Positions 1-11,910 of a stretch of 64,000 nucleotides of DNA are shown piece by piece (within the stretch, counting starts at the first letter, position 1; the number at the start of each line of letters is the position of its first letter). The position numbers were made by a program, and so were the translations under genes. The notes under the pieces were generated by a model. It had not been told where the DNA came from. It ran no database searches and was given only the letters and a program-made list of their open reading frames with translations. The stretch is from the NCBI RefSeq assembly GCF_026230105.1, contig NC_079479.1, forward strand, positions 31,899,385 to 31,963,384. Direction: 5' to 3'. This DNA comes from Diorhabda sublineata (taxonomy: Eukaryota > Arthropoda > Insecta > Coleoptera > Chrysomelidae).

Positions 1-1362
1 GCATTTTGTTTTTTATTCATATACCCCGGCAACTGCTCGCAAAAAATGCAACAGTGCCAGTACACTAATATTGCTAATCTCCCTGTAACATAAAAGGATA
101 GCAGCTTTTAATTGTATTATTTCTTTATAAAAGACATACCGCCTGTCTATTGAGTAATTATTTTGAGAGCTTATCTTTGTGTTGATTAAGTGAATTAACA
201 ACAAAAGTAATTGAGAGTATCACAAAACGAATTTATTTTTTACTATTATTAAGTTTATTATTAGCAGACGTCGTTATTGTGACTACATATTGTCGTACCC
301 TGAACGGTTTAAGTGAACAGTTATTGGGCATTATTACATTTTGCCATTGATCATCGACCATGTGATCTCCCGACCCACCAGCTTGACAACACGTATTACA
401 TTAACATATAATTTATACCATTAATTAATAATTTTAATAAGTATTATTTTATTCTGAATATATAAAATATTGTTTAAATGGAAATAAAAATATGAGGTTC
501 GTTTGTTTTTTATGAACTCACATTTATATCTAAGCTCAAAACTATTGTTTTCAATAAAGGTTCAGATAGGCAACATATATTACGAGAAAAATATATGTGC
601 TGCCTATAGAAATTCTTTGAAAATGTTTCAATATTATTGAAAATTGAATAAGATAACTAAAAAATTATATTTCGACTTTATCCTGAAAAAAATAGAATTC
701 TCGTCATACTACATAGATTATAGTGTTAAAAAAATGTAAGAGTCTGATATTTACATTCTCTGAATGAAATTTGACATATCATATTAATCTGTCAGAATAG
801 ACAATTTGTCAAATTTCAGATTAGCGTCTATATGTTTTTAGAAGATATATTGGTTGAGAGTAATTTAGTGCCCAAAAAGTTATTAAATTGCTCAATATTG
901 TGTTATTGCTCATATTGTATACACAAAAATTAGGTAAGCATAGTTAATTTTATATTAACTATATTTTTAGAAACATATGCATACGCTTTAATTCGCCGAC
1001 TGTATTCTTATAAAAATTAAATTATTTTTATACTGTCTATTGATCTTTTCCCATAATCAAAACGTTATTATTAAATCTTGTGTATTTGTGTGAAAAGATT
1101 GGTTGAAAGAAATTTTTCATCGAAAATTTGAGTCGGCCATTATGTGATGTGTTTGTGGCGGTAAATTTAAAAATAAACCTACGACTATAAAATTTTTTAG
1201 CAGGTATTTTGAATACATGTATATTTTTACGGTAAGTCTTACTGGAAACTAATAGAAATTTCATGATAGAAGCTCTAAATAATCCAACGATTTTTTTCAG
1301 CATTTTATAAATACTGCTGTTACATTAGAAATTCGTTTTCTGGAAAAGTGTAGTGTTATAAA
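1..1362. other. Upstream flank of the CG7065-like gene
   Basis: AT-rich intergenic DNA with no recognisable gene or repeat family. The last ~60 bases before the ATG at 1363 must contain the 5' UTR and the core promoter, but no clear TATA or initiator motif stands out. A minus-strand open frame of 88 codons (1037-1303) lies head-to-head with the gene and is listed separately as a doubtful small CDS. Confidence 0.5.
1037..1303 (-). CDS. Doubtful small ORF, divergent from CG7065-like gene
   Basis: An 88-codon frame starting with MLKKIVGLFRAS and ending NNVLIMGKDQ. It is basic and rich in K, F, S and N, with no domain I recognise. It starts only 60 bp from the ATG of the divergent gene, so the two could share a promoter; a short N-terminal basic/hydrophobic stretch would also suit a mitochondrial presequence. 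Against it: the composition is what AT-rich noncoding DNA gives by chance, and there is no family match. Treated as unproven. Confidence 0.2.
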   Translation of the reverse strand: MLKKIVGLFRASIMKFLLVSSKTYRKNIHVFKIPAKKFYSRRFIFKFTATNTSHNGRLKFSMKNFFQPIFSHKYTRFNNNVLIMGKDQ

Positions 1363-4300
1363 ATGGAACCTTGTGCTCCCGGTACTGAAGATGATCCTCC
1401 GATTATGTATTCTTCACTTACTAAAAAGGTACTTAATTCTTGAATTTTTATTATTGAAATGTGTAGATTTCTTTACAATTTGTACAAGTGTAGGTAAGTA
1501 AGGATTTTTTTTATTTTAATCTTTATTTCAATATTGCAGATTGCAATAATTTTCATTATGATGTTTAAATTTTTAAACATCACAACAAAGTATGTACAAA
1601 TACTGTTTTTCAAAAAAAACAGTAAATACCTATGTAACCCTATGAAAAACGAATTCAACAAAAAATATCAAATTTTCTTAAACACACATGTATATCAAGT
1701 CATGGTACAGGTTTCTAGTGAATGTGAATATGTCGCACATATTTTTATCATTAAATATGAATATTTTTAAGAAATGGTAAGCACGTTATTTATTTAACAA
1801 GGTTTTTTTATGCTTAGAGAATTGGTGACCACATTAAAATGTACACCATATCATCTCTAAAACTTTTATAATCATTCATTTAATATATGTTACACTACTA
1901 CCAATAAAATGTTTTAAAGAGCATTCAATTGCTATATGGTACTTCATTATCTAAGTTTATGTAAATCAACTTAGATACGATGTTTAATATAATTTTCGTA
2001 GGTTGGTGATAAAACCTTCATATCCTTATTTATATGAACGTAAATATAACTTTTAGCTATTTGACATAACCATATTGGTTTTAAGTCTTGTCCATGGTTA
2101 AATTTATTCAATATATAATCAAATTACCACAAAAACTCTCTTTGTAAATCTGGAAAATTACTCTGTCAAATCATTTTAATAAATACATTTTTCGGTACTG
2201 TATAATTTAAATACATGCCTGTTTTCATAAAATTATTATATTTTCTTGAAAAAAAATCTATAACTTCATCTAAAAATACAACTTCTATTATAAGTAAATG
2301 TATTTGTTTTATTTCCACTTATTTATCTCGTTATTGGAGTAGATGTCCATCAATAGATTGAAATTAAGGTCTGGGTATGGGCGGTTCAAGTTATTTATCA
2401 TATCCTTACAAATATTAACTGCTCTTATATGAAACTTATATTTCGGTATAATTTAACCGAACTAACTTTGGTTTAAACCAGTTTCAAATTAACTGAGTAC
2501 TCGATTATTTAACACATTTGCTAACTACAAGAAATATGAAAAAAAATTTATAATTTTCTCTAAATTTTGTAGATAAATATGTCCAATTATGCTTGTTATT
2601 TTCTTCTTTTCTACTTAACCAAAGCCTGATTGGGAAAATCTTCAAATATCTCTAAGAGAATTTAGAATTAAGATAAAATGCTGTTTTTTATTAGTGATTT
2701 TGAAAAAGTGTGTAGTGAACGTTATAATTTAAAAGAGGAATTTGGTTGCAACAAATTCTATGATACATCTTTAAATGTGACCTTTGTCAAGCATTATGAA
2801 ATTTACAACCAATAGATAAGTAGTTCGGGAGACAGAAGTGCAACTACTTAAAATGATAAAGATTAGAATGAAATTTGATTTTGGCCAGTTTGTTTTGCCA
2901 AATTCCTTTTACCTTTCGACCATATTTCAATTCTAGTGACTATATTATATTTAAAAATGAGTGACATATGTGACATGTGCATTTTGATGGATAAAAATCA
3001 GCTAACTAACGTTTAGAAAAACTTAGGTTACTTGGTCGCTAAAGGTACTAAATGTTCTGGAAGAGCTGTGACTATTGAAAAAATTGAGAAAATCGTCGAA
3101 ATTAAAAAACCAGTGAAACTGAATGTTAAAAATTGCTATAATTTCTAAAACCATTTAGGTGTTTTGTTTTATAATAAAATTAGTATCTAATTAAACACAC
3201 CTGACAACTATCAACTTTGAAGCAGTCACATAGGACGTGAAACAGTATATTTTATATTAACTCAATCGATTTGAGAAACTCAAACTACATTTTAGAAAAT
3301 AGACAAGAAGAGTTATTCTTTGATAGAGGTACTATACTAGCTCATTTAAAAAAAAATGAGAAAGATATAAAGACATGGATTAAGTGATTATAGGCTGTTC
3401 GATATAAATACATCACTGTAGAGACTTTTGGCAAATGTGAAACCAATGAGGAGCTTAATCACTTTATGGTTGTAAAGTTCTATAATATTGGAGAATTATA
3501 TTGAGATGACAATGTTGTCTTGTAGTATTGAGGAGCCTTTTTTAATGTCTGTTATACTTTTTTTGGAAAAAAAAAAAAAATATTGTGTCGAAACCTAAAG
3601 TTTGAGATTAAAAAATAAGCCCTATTAGACCATTTTTTGGGTTGTGAACTGTATTAAAAGTGTAACAAATTGATGGTATTATATCATTGGAGTAAATTAT
3701 AAGACTTTATGATTAAACTATCTACATATTGGTTTCCATTTAAGTTATTTGTATGTATGTTTTTATTTTCTACTGAATACTAAATATATAGTTTTTCTGG
3801 TGGAAAATGTAAATCCAGTAAGTTCCTCTAATCATAATATATTTTTAAAAATGTGATAATAGAGATGACAGAAATTCTTACGATTTATGATCTTGAAGAT
3901 GTCAGTACCGAATATAATTGCATTTGCATTTTATTTGGCACTCTTCCCTTAATAGTTCATAAGAATACTGTCAATTCTAAATATGATTCATATACTTGTT
4001 CCAGTTCATTGGCTAATTGCTTCTTCATTTGGGTACCATATAATTCTTAATTTTAGTTTATGTCCGTTAAGAAAATCATATTTTGTCTGTGCATAACAAG
4101 ACTTTTATAAATTATTAATTTTCAGGAAAGTGAACAACAGCGCTTACTTTCCCAAAAAGCCTTTTTAAAAAACGGAAAATATTCGAACGTATTTGATTTA
4201 ACTATTCAAAATGGATCTGAGCATTGGTATTGTAATGCCTGTGAATGTCCAGTTATGGGACGTGTTTTTCAACATGAGTTGGGCAGACGACATGCTCTAT

Positions 4301-5793
4301 CCATATTTAATACACACCATAATGTGGAGAATCTTAAAAATGATACTCCACCTCCTGAAACTGTTGTCGAAGTAGCACCAGGAGAACCAATACCACCAGG
4401 CTTTGAAGATGCCTGTAGAGTATCTATCATTCAGGTAATTTGTTATTTTACCAGATAACAGTACAGTATATTTTTGGTTTTATAAAATTAGAAGTAGATA
4501 TTAATTTTATTGGTATATTGTTTTAGGAACGTCTAGATGGGTTCAGATTTGGACCTTTGGTGGCTTTGGAATATCTTATAGAACTGCAAGATGACGATCC
4601 TTCAAAGGAACCATATTATTTATGCATATTATGTGATAAAAGAGGAGATCCACGTACTGTTTTAACTCATCTAGCTAGTTACAATCATATTTCTCAGGTA
4701 AAAATAATTTTTCTGTCCATTAATGTTTCATAAGTATTGATTTGAGGATTTGAAAAATAATTTTCAGTACTTACAAAAACATTTTCCGACTTGTTGGCGT
4801 TTACTGGCTCCTTATAATACCAAACAGTATAGAAGAAATTGGCAGACGACACTGCAAAAAATTGCTGAAGGTATAGAGAAAAAATTCGGTCGACTGAAAC
4901 CGTACCCAATTGAAAAGGATAAGTTTCAAAAGGACAGGATGCACTATCTTAAGATTGTTGGCAAAGGAAGGCACTTCTCAGAAATGAGTGGCTATACTTT
5001 CGAAGAGCTTGTCGTACACGACGAGTTAACGAAGAATGTAGACAGTAAGTTGATATTTTTTCTACTACCAAACTTGTATATAATCGTAAAGTAGAATATT
5101 AGCTTCTTATTGAAATGAGAAGGAATATATTGGTGACAATTCAGTAACATCTAAAACTGGTAAATTGGTTAATGAATTTACAATGAAATTCCTGTTTTAA
5201 AAAAATATTTTCCGATACTATAGACCTAAATTGATATAGTATGTTCCAAGTATTCAAAGTTGGTCCTTTGATCTCTTTTTAAATGTGATCAAGTATTATA
5301 TTGCTTCAAAAAATAAAATACCAATTCTCCTAAATTATTTCTCAACTTGCCTTTTTGTTATAAAACATTTTCTTGCTATAAACTGTTTCTAAAATCCATT
5401 CTTATTAAGATATCGAAAACAACAACAACAATAATTTAAAACCTTCCTCTTTTTAATATGCAATGCCTATTAATTAGAAAAACCTCATGTGTGTGTGAGT
5501 TAATTGCAATTTACATATTTTAGCACCAGAAGAGAAACAGAATGAGCCGTCTTCCTCAAATAATTGGGGTGCTACAACAGCTTACATAGAAAAACCTTTC
5601 AAGAAGCGTAGTCCTTCTCCTCCCGTCGTAAATATGCCTTCAAAAAAGACAAAAGGAAACGCTCAAACTAATCCGAGGAAACAAGAACCAGCTTTTTCAA
5701 CAGTAGTTCAGAATCAGAAACCACCTATACAGAACAGCAAAGAGGGTGGAGGTTGATATATGTTTTTATAATTAATAAATTTTTTTAAGAAAA

Positions 5794-5860
<67 letters not shown>

Positions 5861-8800
5861 CATATAAAATTTTAGCTCCTCAACCAAATAAAGTGGCGAC
5901 TCAAATTGTTCAGAAACAACCAATCAGAAGAAGATCTTTATCAAGTCTATCGAGTCTTTCTGATAGGAGTGACAATAGCGATAAAGCTAATAGAAGGGAT
6001 CTGTATGCTTCTCAAAGAGGTGGTAAACCTCCTGATGTCCAGCTTTCATATGGAAGGTACATTATTCTGTATTGAGTTATTGAAATCACCACAATAAATT
6101 GTCTCTCATTGTTGAGAAATGATGTAAAAGTTTAATCATATGATGAACATATTTCTTTCAGGCGGAGATCTCCAAGACGTAGATCTATTCCTAGACGTAG
6201 AACACCATCACCTACTAGACGTAGGTCTCCATCTCCTAGGCGAAGATCTCCGATCAGACGTCGATCCAAATCTCCCTCATTCAAATCTGAACAAGAAAAA
6301 GAAAAAATGAGAAAAATGGAGGAATACAAAAAACTTGCAAGGGCTATTGAGAATGATATGTTTAAAACATTGAAACAACATGAGAAAAATCCAGAAAAAC
6401 ATCCTCATTATAATGAAGAATGGAAAAAATTTTGGAATCGGAGGTGAAAAATTAATGATTGGCTCAATTTATTAGAAATACATTATTTCATATTGTAGGT
6501 ACAAGGAATTGAAAAACGAAGGCAAAGACGCTTCCAAATATGATTTCAAACCAGAATGGATAGAATTCTGGAATAAACGTTTAGTTGAATTACACAGTGA
6601 CGAATTGAGGAATCGCAAAGAAGCGTTGAGAAAACGTCTAGCTCTTCCAGAAGAAATTAATCCGATTAAATTTAAAATTGGAGCAGGTACCTCTATGAAT
6701 GTGCAGAAACCGCTTCCCATGGCTGCACTTCCCGATCAGGATAATGATGTTATCATTATCGAAGATAAAGATGAAGAAAGAAAAGTGATTTGGGACGATG
6801 CAACGAAAAGCAGAGGTAAACATTTCATACTAATTCAAGCTAAAATAGTTAAAATGAATATTTGAAAATTTAAATGTCATTCCTGTTGTATCTTATTGCT
6901 TATAATATTCCCTCACTTTATGGTAAGTTTAATATCATAATTACCAACTCGCATGGTAACTTATTTTATATTAATAGAAGTACTGATGATTCTGTTTATA
7001 TGGTTTTTTATTGATATTGAATTTATTGACAAAAGGGTTGAAGGTATCCCTCTAACAACAACACTTCACAGATGTTCCTTTATTACACAAAAATGTCTCC
7101 CAATAAATAGAAGAAAGCTGATCAGATTTCATATTTGTAAGTATATATAGTTTTTGTGAAAATTTTGTATAAATATATATAAATAAAGGGATTATGACTT
7201 CTGATTTGATTCCCAAAAACCAAAATAGCAAACTACAGTTGTAACACAACTTCACAAAAAGTGTAAATGAAGTACTGATACTAGTCTTGTTTTGTGAAAT
7301 TTATGGATACATTTCTTCTTATACTGCTGAAACATATTAAGCATTTTCATTTTTTCTTTCATCAAGAACAAGGTATAAACTCGGTCATTGTTTATTCACT
7401 TGTTAAGAAATAATTTTTAGACAATAGAAACTTTTAGGTCTGGAATTTTTAATTTTTTTGAATTGGTTGGCAACAAGTTGGTGTAAATTGATATGTGTTG
7501 TAGATTACCAATGAAAGTATTCTATCACTGTTGTATAATTTGGATACCTCTATTAATATATTAATATAGGTGATACCTTTCCAATTGGCACTATAGGTCG
7601 GGGCCTCCTCGAAAATTCGCCTCCAAACTGGTCTGGTCTTCACCAACGTTCCCAATCCTCTCCCATTAATTATTTGTAAGTCTTCATAGATATTGTCCTC
7701 CATCTTAACCCTATTGGCTTTAATGTTTTTTAATTGCCTGGTATTTCATCGATTTCTCTATTATTTCTGATTCTCCAGCCTGTTTCGTATATTTTAATTC
7801 CTCCATATATTAATAGGTGATGGAAGTAGAAAAATTAAGAGACGTTCACCGAGTCCTCGACTGAGAATATCTAGAGAAAGGAATCTTACCAAGAAAAATC
7901 GTAGTCCTGTTCGTTACACTCGATCGAGATCTAGATCTAGAGACTACCCAATCCAGAGTAAAAAGAAACTACTAAATGATAAACAACGAATCAAAAATGC
8001 TTCTCCTATCAGTGACATATCGGACAGTTCAAGGTAATTTTTTTCTTACAATAATTACATCTTAATCTTGTTATTTTAAAGAAAGGTAATATATTACCTC
8101 CTTTCTATGATTTCAATATAAAAAATATACAGTATGTATTTTTAAATCATTTTCAGGGATTCCAAATCGCCTTCAAGGGAAAGGAGTTATGAAAAGAAGA
8201 GACAAATAAGGGAGAGCTCATTCGAAAGAGATTTACGAGGCAAGGAAAGAATTAGGACTGTAGCTGATCTACCTTGGGAGAGAGATTCAGGTATAATAGT
8301 GAAATTAATTAGGCTTACAACTACTGGTATTAATATCGTTGTAAAAACCGTAGATTAAATTAATGTTCGTGAATACAACTAGAAACATTTTTTATAGTAT
8401 ACAGAAATCCTTATCTACCACCTCCAAGTATGCGGGATGTTGTTCCGATACTCGAAGATAACGATGATGACGTGGAAGTTAATGTTGTCGATGTTCTTCG
8501 TATCCTTACGGCACTTGAAGAACGTTTAGGATCTTTGGGTCCTAAAGTTGTCGATCTTTTGGCTCAGGCTTTGGCGATGGAAAAAAGTGAGGCTAACAGT
8601 TCTGAACAACTGTTGGACAATGAAATAAATTGTGTCCTTTTTGAAACTATTAAAGAAAAATTGAAAGGTGAGTGAATTCGGTTAAATTTGATGAAGATTG
8701 ATGAAATACAGGTGTAAATTCCTCTTTTTTTTTTCTTATTACTTTCTCTGCTGTTTGTCTCGGTATGAATATCTCGTCCTGAGTACTTCTAAAGCTGTCG

Positions 8801-11723
8801 GAATTCAAACTAAGCTTTTTCTAATATTTCCCTTAATCTCTTTTCTATGATTCTGGTAAATATTTGCACCACATTTCTCAATAAGGTAATGTGTTGATAT
8901 AGTGGTAGTGGAAATAATGTGATTACAAAATTGTGTCACATTCATGGCATACTTAGTATGTTTCATATAATTTCAGGTCAGATGTTTGCTGGATTAGTGG
9001 ACCACATACAACAAAGAGCCTTCAAAAAGGCGATAAAGAAAATAGCAAGTTTAATCCATTTGGCAGGAAAAAGAAAAGGACAACGAGAAAAGTTGCTTCC
9101 AAAATTACCAACTGTTACTGCTACTGGTAAAGTAGACAAAGCCGCCATCGCCAAACAAATTGCAAATGCATTAATTCTTCAGGGAAAGACTGACGTAACT
9201 CAAGCTGAATTAGAACAACTTATAAATGCAGTGGTAAGTTGAAAATGATGTCTTTATTAATGAAGAATTTCTAAAATATCAATTTCAATATTAGGTGCCA
9301 AAAAATTGTATGTAGCAAAACGCAGTTAAGTACAATATTGCTGAAACTCATGATAATCGCCCGATGTTTGTAAATAATTTAAAAATTTTCAGGTCGGTAT
9401 GGCAGAAGCGTCTAAAGTAGTCAGCAAACCTATAACAACGGCTGGTTTCTTAAATATGATCAGTGGAAACGAATTTGGAAAGAAAGAAACTAAAACAATT
9501 ATCGATTTAGACAAAATTACAGAACCATTAACGCCAAGTCCGGGAAAAACGTCTATAAGTAACATGGAAAATTTGTCTGATTCTGATTTACAAACGCTTC
9601 TGCAAAATTTCAAAGATTTATCTACAGAAGAACAACATAACTTGATAAATTACCTGAAAAAATTAGAATACCAAGAACCGGACAGAGTTGAAAAGTTGAG
9701 AAAGTTTGTTAACTTGGAACCAAATTCAAAAACAAAAGATGAATCGATTGACAGCATCAAAGATTGTTCCAATGAAGGTGTAGAAGAATCTAAAACCAGG
9801 AGTAAATCTAGTGAAAAGGGTAGTCCCTTCTCAAATAGATTTGAAGATAATCTTGGAAACGAAGAGGTAACAATTACAAAATAGTTATTTACCTAATAAG
9901 GCCGGAAAAGATATTTCATTTAGGATCAATTAATCACATATACAAACTATAAATTACTGTTAATGATGTAAAGTATAAATTTAACTAACAACTGTGGTTT
10001 TCATAAATGTTTGATTTGGAATGTTTATCTAATGACTAAAATTGTCTATTTTACATATTAAAAGAAACACAGAAAAGAGAATTTTTTCTTAAAAAGCTAT
10101 TAGAGTGCTACAAGATTAACCTAACACTGGTCTAGAGTAAAATGATTTGTTAAATGTACATAACATAGCAACACTAGTTTATGAGGGAAGTTATAACTCA
10201 TTGAGTCAATGCAAAGACCTATAAAATGCAAGATCATCTTTGAATATACTAATATGTTAATTTTTTTGTAGTTGGAAAATGTTGAATCTGATGAAGAAGA
10301 AGAAACAGAAAAAGATAATCACAATGAAGCGGAACCAGAAAATGATAAATCTGATAAAAAAGTCAATGTAGATTCAGAAGAGGATGAATATACTTTCGAA
10401 GATGTTGTAAAAACTGTCTCTAAAAACGTAAAAGAGAAGGAAATGGAACAAAATAAGAAAGTAGTTGAAGAAACGATGAAATACGATCAAAACAGATCCA
10501 ATTTAACTAACGCTAAAGATCTCATATCACAGCTTATGAGTAATATTAGTAAAAACAATTCTACAACAACTAAAAATATTGATTTGTTAGGATTAGGCCA
10601 ACCTGCTTCGTCTAATCCGCCACCTACAAGTACAACAACAACTATGGATTTAAGTAGATTACTTAATATTAATGTTGCTAGTTTAGCGAGTATTGTGAAT
10701 AATGTTAAAAATATGTCGGCAAATGATAATCAAAGTAATTTTAAACCAACAATGTCAAACAATCAACCAACGTTGAATTTTGATTTAGGACAATTGAAAT
10801 CAGATTTCTTAAAAGAAGGACAAAACAGTGGTGCAATAGACAGAGACCATTTTGATATAAATAGACCGTTGGACGTAACTAATAAAAAATTTCATGTAGG
10901 ATCAAATCAAAATGATGGACCTAGAGGACCAGATATTAACAGAATACCACTTCGAGGTGAAAATGACAGGTTTGGATCTGGAGTTTTTGATCGATTCGGG
11001 CAAGGAGGCTCTGATCGCTTTGCGCCAGTAGGCCCTGATCGATTTATACCCACAGAACCAGATCGATTTAGACCTGGAGGTCCCGACCGATTTGGACCTG
11101 GAGGTCCTGATCGATTCGTACCAGGGAGTTCTGATCGATTTGGACCAACCCCTGAACGATTCGGACCGGGAGGCTCTGATCGATTTGGTCCCGTTGGTCA
11201 AGACCGATTCGGATCCAATAGACTTGGTCCAGGAAGCTTGGATAGGCAAGGGTCAGCTTTAGATTTTCAAAGGCCTGGAATTCCAGATAGGTATGGTTCA
11301 GGAGGAAATGACAGACTTGGGTTAGGAGGCCCCGATAGGTTGGGACCGGTTGTGCCAGATAGATTCGGGACAGGATCTGATGATAGATTTAAATCAGGAT
11401 TTGGACCAGGACAGGATAGAGCAGCGTTAGGTGGCCCAGGTCGATTAGGGCCCGGATTTGATGATAGAAGTTTTGGTAATACCGGAATTAATAGACAACC
11501 TTTGAATTCACTAGGAGCGCCAGGATTGAATGGACCACGAATGATGGGTGCAAGACAGGGAGGGCCAGGATTAGGAGGTGCCGGAAATTTCGGGCTCGGT
11601 AAGGGTCCGTTTGATGGTGACGCGTTTAATAAAAATAGATCAGGTCCTGGTAATCAAAGGAACTTTCAACGGTTACCGGCTCCAGATTTTTCAAAACCTA
11701 GTGGTAACTTGAATAGGTGGTAA
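1363..11723 (+). CDS. CG7065-like nuclear zinc-finger/RS protein (14 exons)
   Basis: Exons: 1363-1428, 4126-4434, 4527-4697, 4768-5044, 5524-5751, 5876-6056, 6162-6443, 6499-6815, 7817-8033, 8157-8290, 8398-8667, 8977-9233, 9393-9866, 10272-11723. All introns are GT-AG and the phases join to 1544 codons. Two U1/matrin-type C2H2 fingers are visible: C58, C61, H72, H78 (WYCNAC...) and C158, C161, H173, H179 (YYLCILC...). Residues ~411-435 are RRRSP/RRSPSPRR repeats and ~660-700 is a second RS-rich block. Two adjacent EEWxxFWNxR-like motifs span ~485-525. The C-terminus (~1290-1465) is a heptad-like DRFGPGG repeat. This matches the insect family called 'uncharacterized protein CG7065'; the function is not established. 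Fingers plus RS domains suggest a nuclear RNA-associated role (inference). The exon 5 donor could instead be at 5745. Reading through the exon 13 donor would add five residues (VTITK) and stop. Confidence 0.9.
1429..4125 (+). other. Intron 1 of the CG7065-like gene
   Basis: A 2.7 kb AT-rich intron with donor AAG|GTACTT and acceptor TTTTCAG|GAAAG. The only structured piece is a decayed coding-like stretch around 2957-3150, listed separately. Nothing else is recognisable. Confidence 0.75.
2957..3148 (+). pseudogene. Decayed coding-like fragment, probable transposon relic
   Basis: From the ATG at 2957 one frame reads MSDICDMCILMDKNQLTNV, a stop, then NLGYLVAKGTKCSGRAV and on to NVKNCYNF before the next stop. 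A CxxC near the start, a K-rich middle and a late cysteine resemble the cysteine-rich N-terminal domains of some insect transposon-encoded proteins. This is a resemblance by eye only, and the piece carries an internal stop. It lies in an intron and is unlikely to be expressed as protein. Confidence 0.25.
5796..5853. repeat. (TA)n microsatellite in CG7065-like intron 5
   Basis: An almost pure TA dinucleotide run of close to 60 bases, followed by TTATATATACATATA. It fills about half of the short (124 bp) intron between exons 5 and 6, ending some 20 bases before the acceptor at 5875. Length polymorphism is expected and could change spacing to the acceptor. Confidence 0.95.
6816..7816 (+). other. 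Intron 8 of the CG7065-like gene
   Basis: A 1.0 kb AT-rich intron between GTAAAC at 6816 and TAATAG at 7811-7816. Short open frames inside are not supported by similarity or splice logic. I see no repeat family in it. Confidence 0.75.
10962..11475 (+). repeat. Coding 21-bp repeat: DRFGPGG-like heptads
   Basis: Within exon 14 of the CG7065-like gene, a unit of about 21 bp encodes DRFGPGG/PDRFGPG-like heptads. About 20 imperfect copies are visible, with variants DRFAPV, DRFIPT, DRFRPG, DRFVPG, DRLGLG, DRYGSG and DDRFKSG. The repetition is clear at the protein level and partly at the DNA level (GATCGATTTGGACC-type words). Low-complexity R/F/G/D sequence of this kind is usually disordered. The repeat also keeps an antisense frame open, which is a by-product. 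Confidence 0.9.
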
Positions 11724-11910
11724 ATGCTTAAGATTTAGTTTTATATTTAATTGTAGTTTAATATTGTACGATAATTATACAATAGTTGATGTGGATTTTT
11801 TTCTTCTTAAACTCACTTTCAAGATAATATAAATCAAACAATGTCGCTACTTGTGGATTAATATATTTAAAACTGCATTAATTTGTTGTAAGTAGAATAA
11901 AATCATAAAA
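11724..11910 (+). terminator. 3' UTR and poly(A) signal of the CG7065-like gene
   Basis: After the TAA at 11721-11723 the sequence is AT-rich. A canonical AATAAA occurs at 11896-11901, about 170 bases past the stop. The cleavage site is expected 10-30 bases further on. Confidence 0.6.

Noticed and set aside
6132..6329. Minus-strand frame opposite the RS-rich exon 7
   Set aside because: Antisense shadow of RRRSP/RRSPSPRR repeats.
10902..11249. Minus-strand 115-codon frame opposite exon 14
   Set aside because: Shadow of the coding DRFGPGG repeat; the Ser/Arg/Ile-rich product follows from the 21 bp period.
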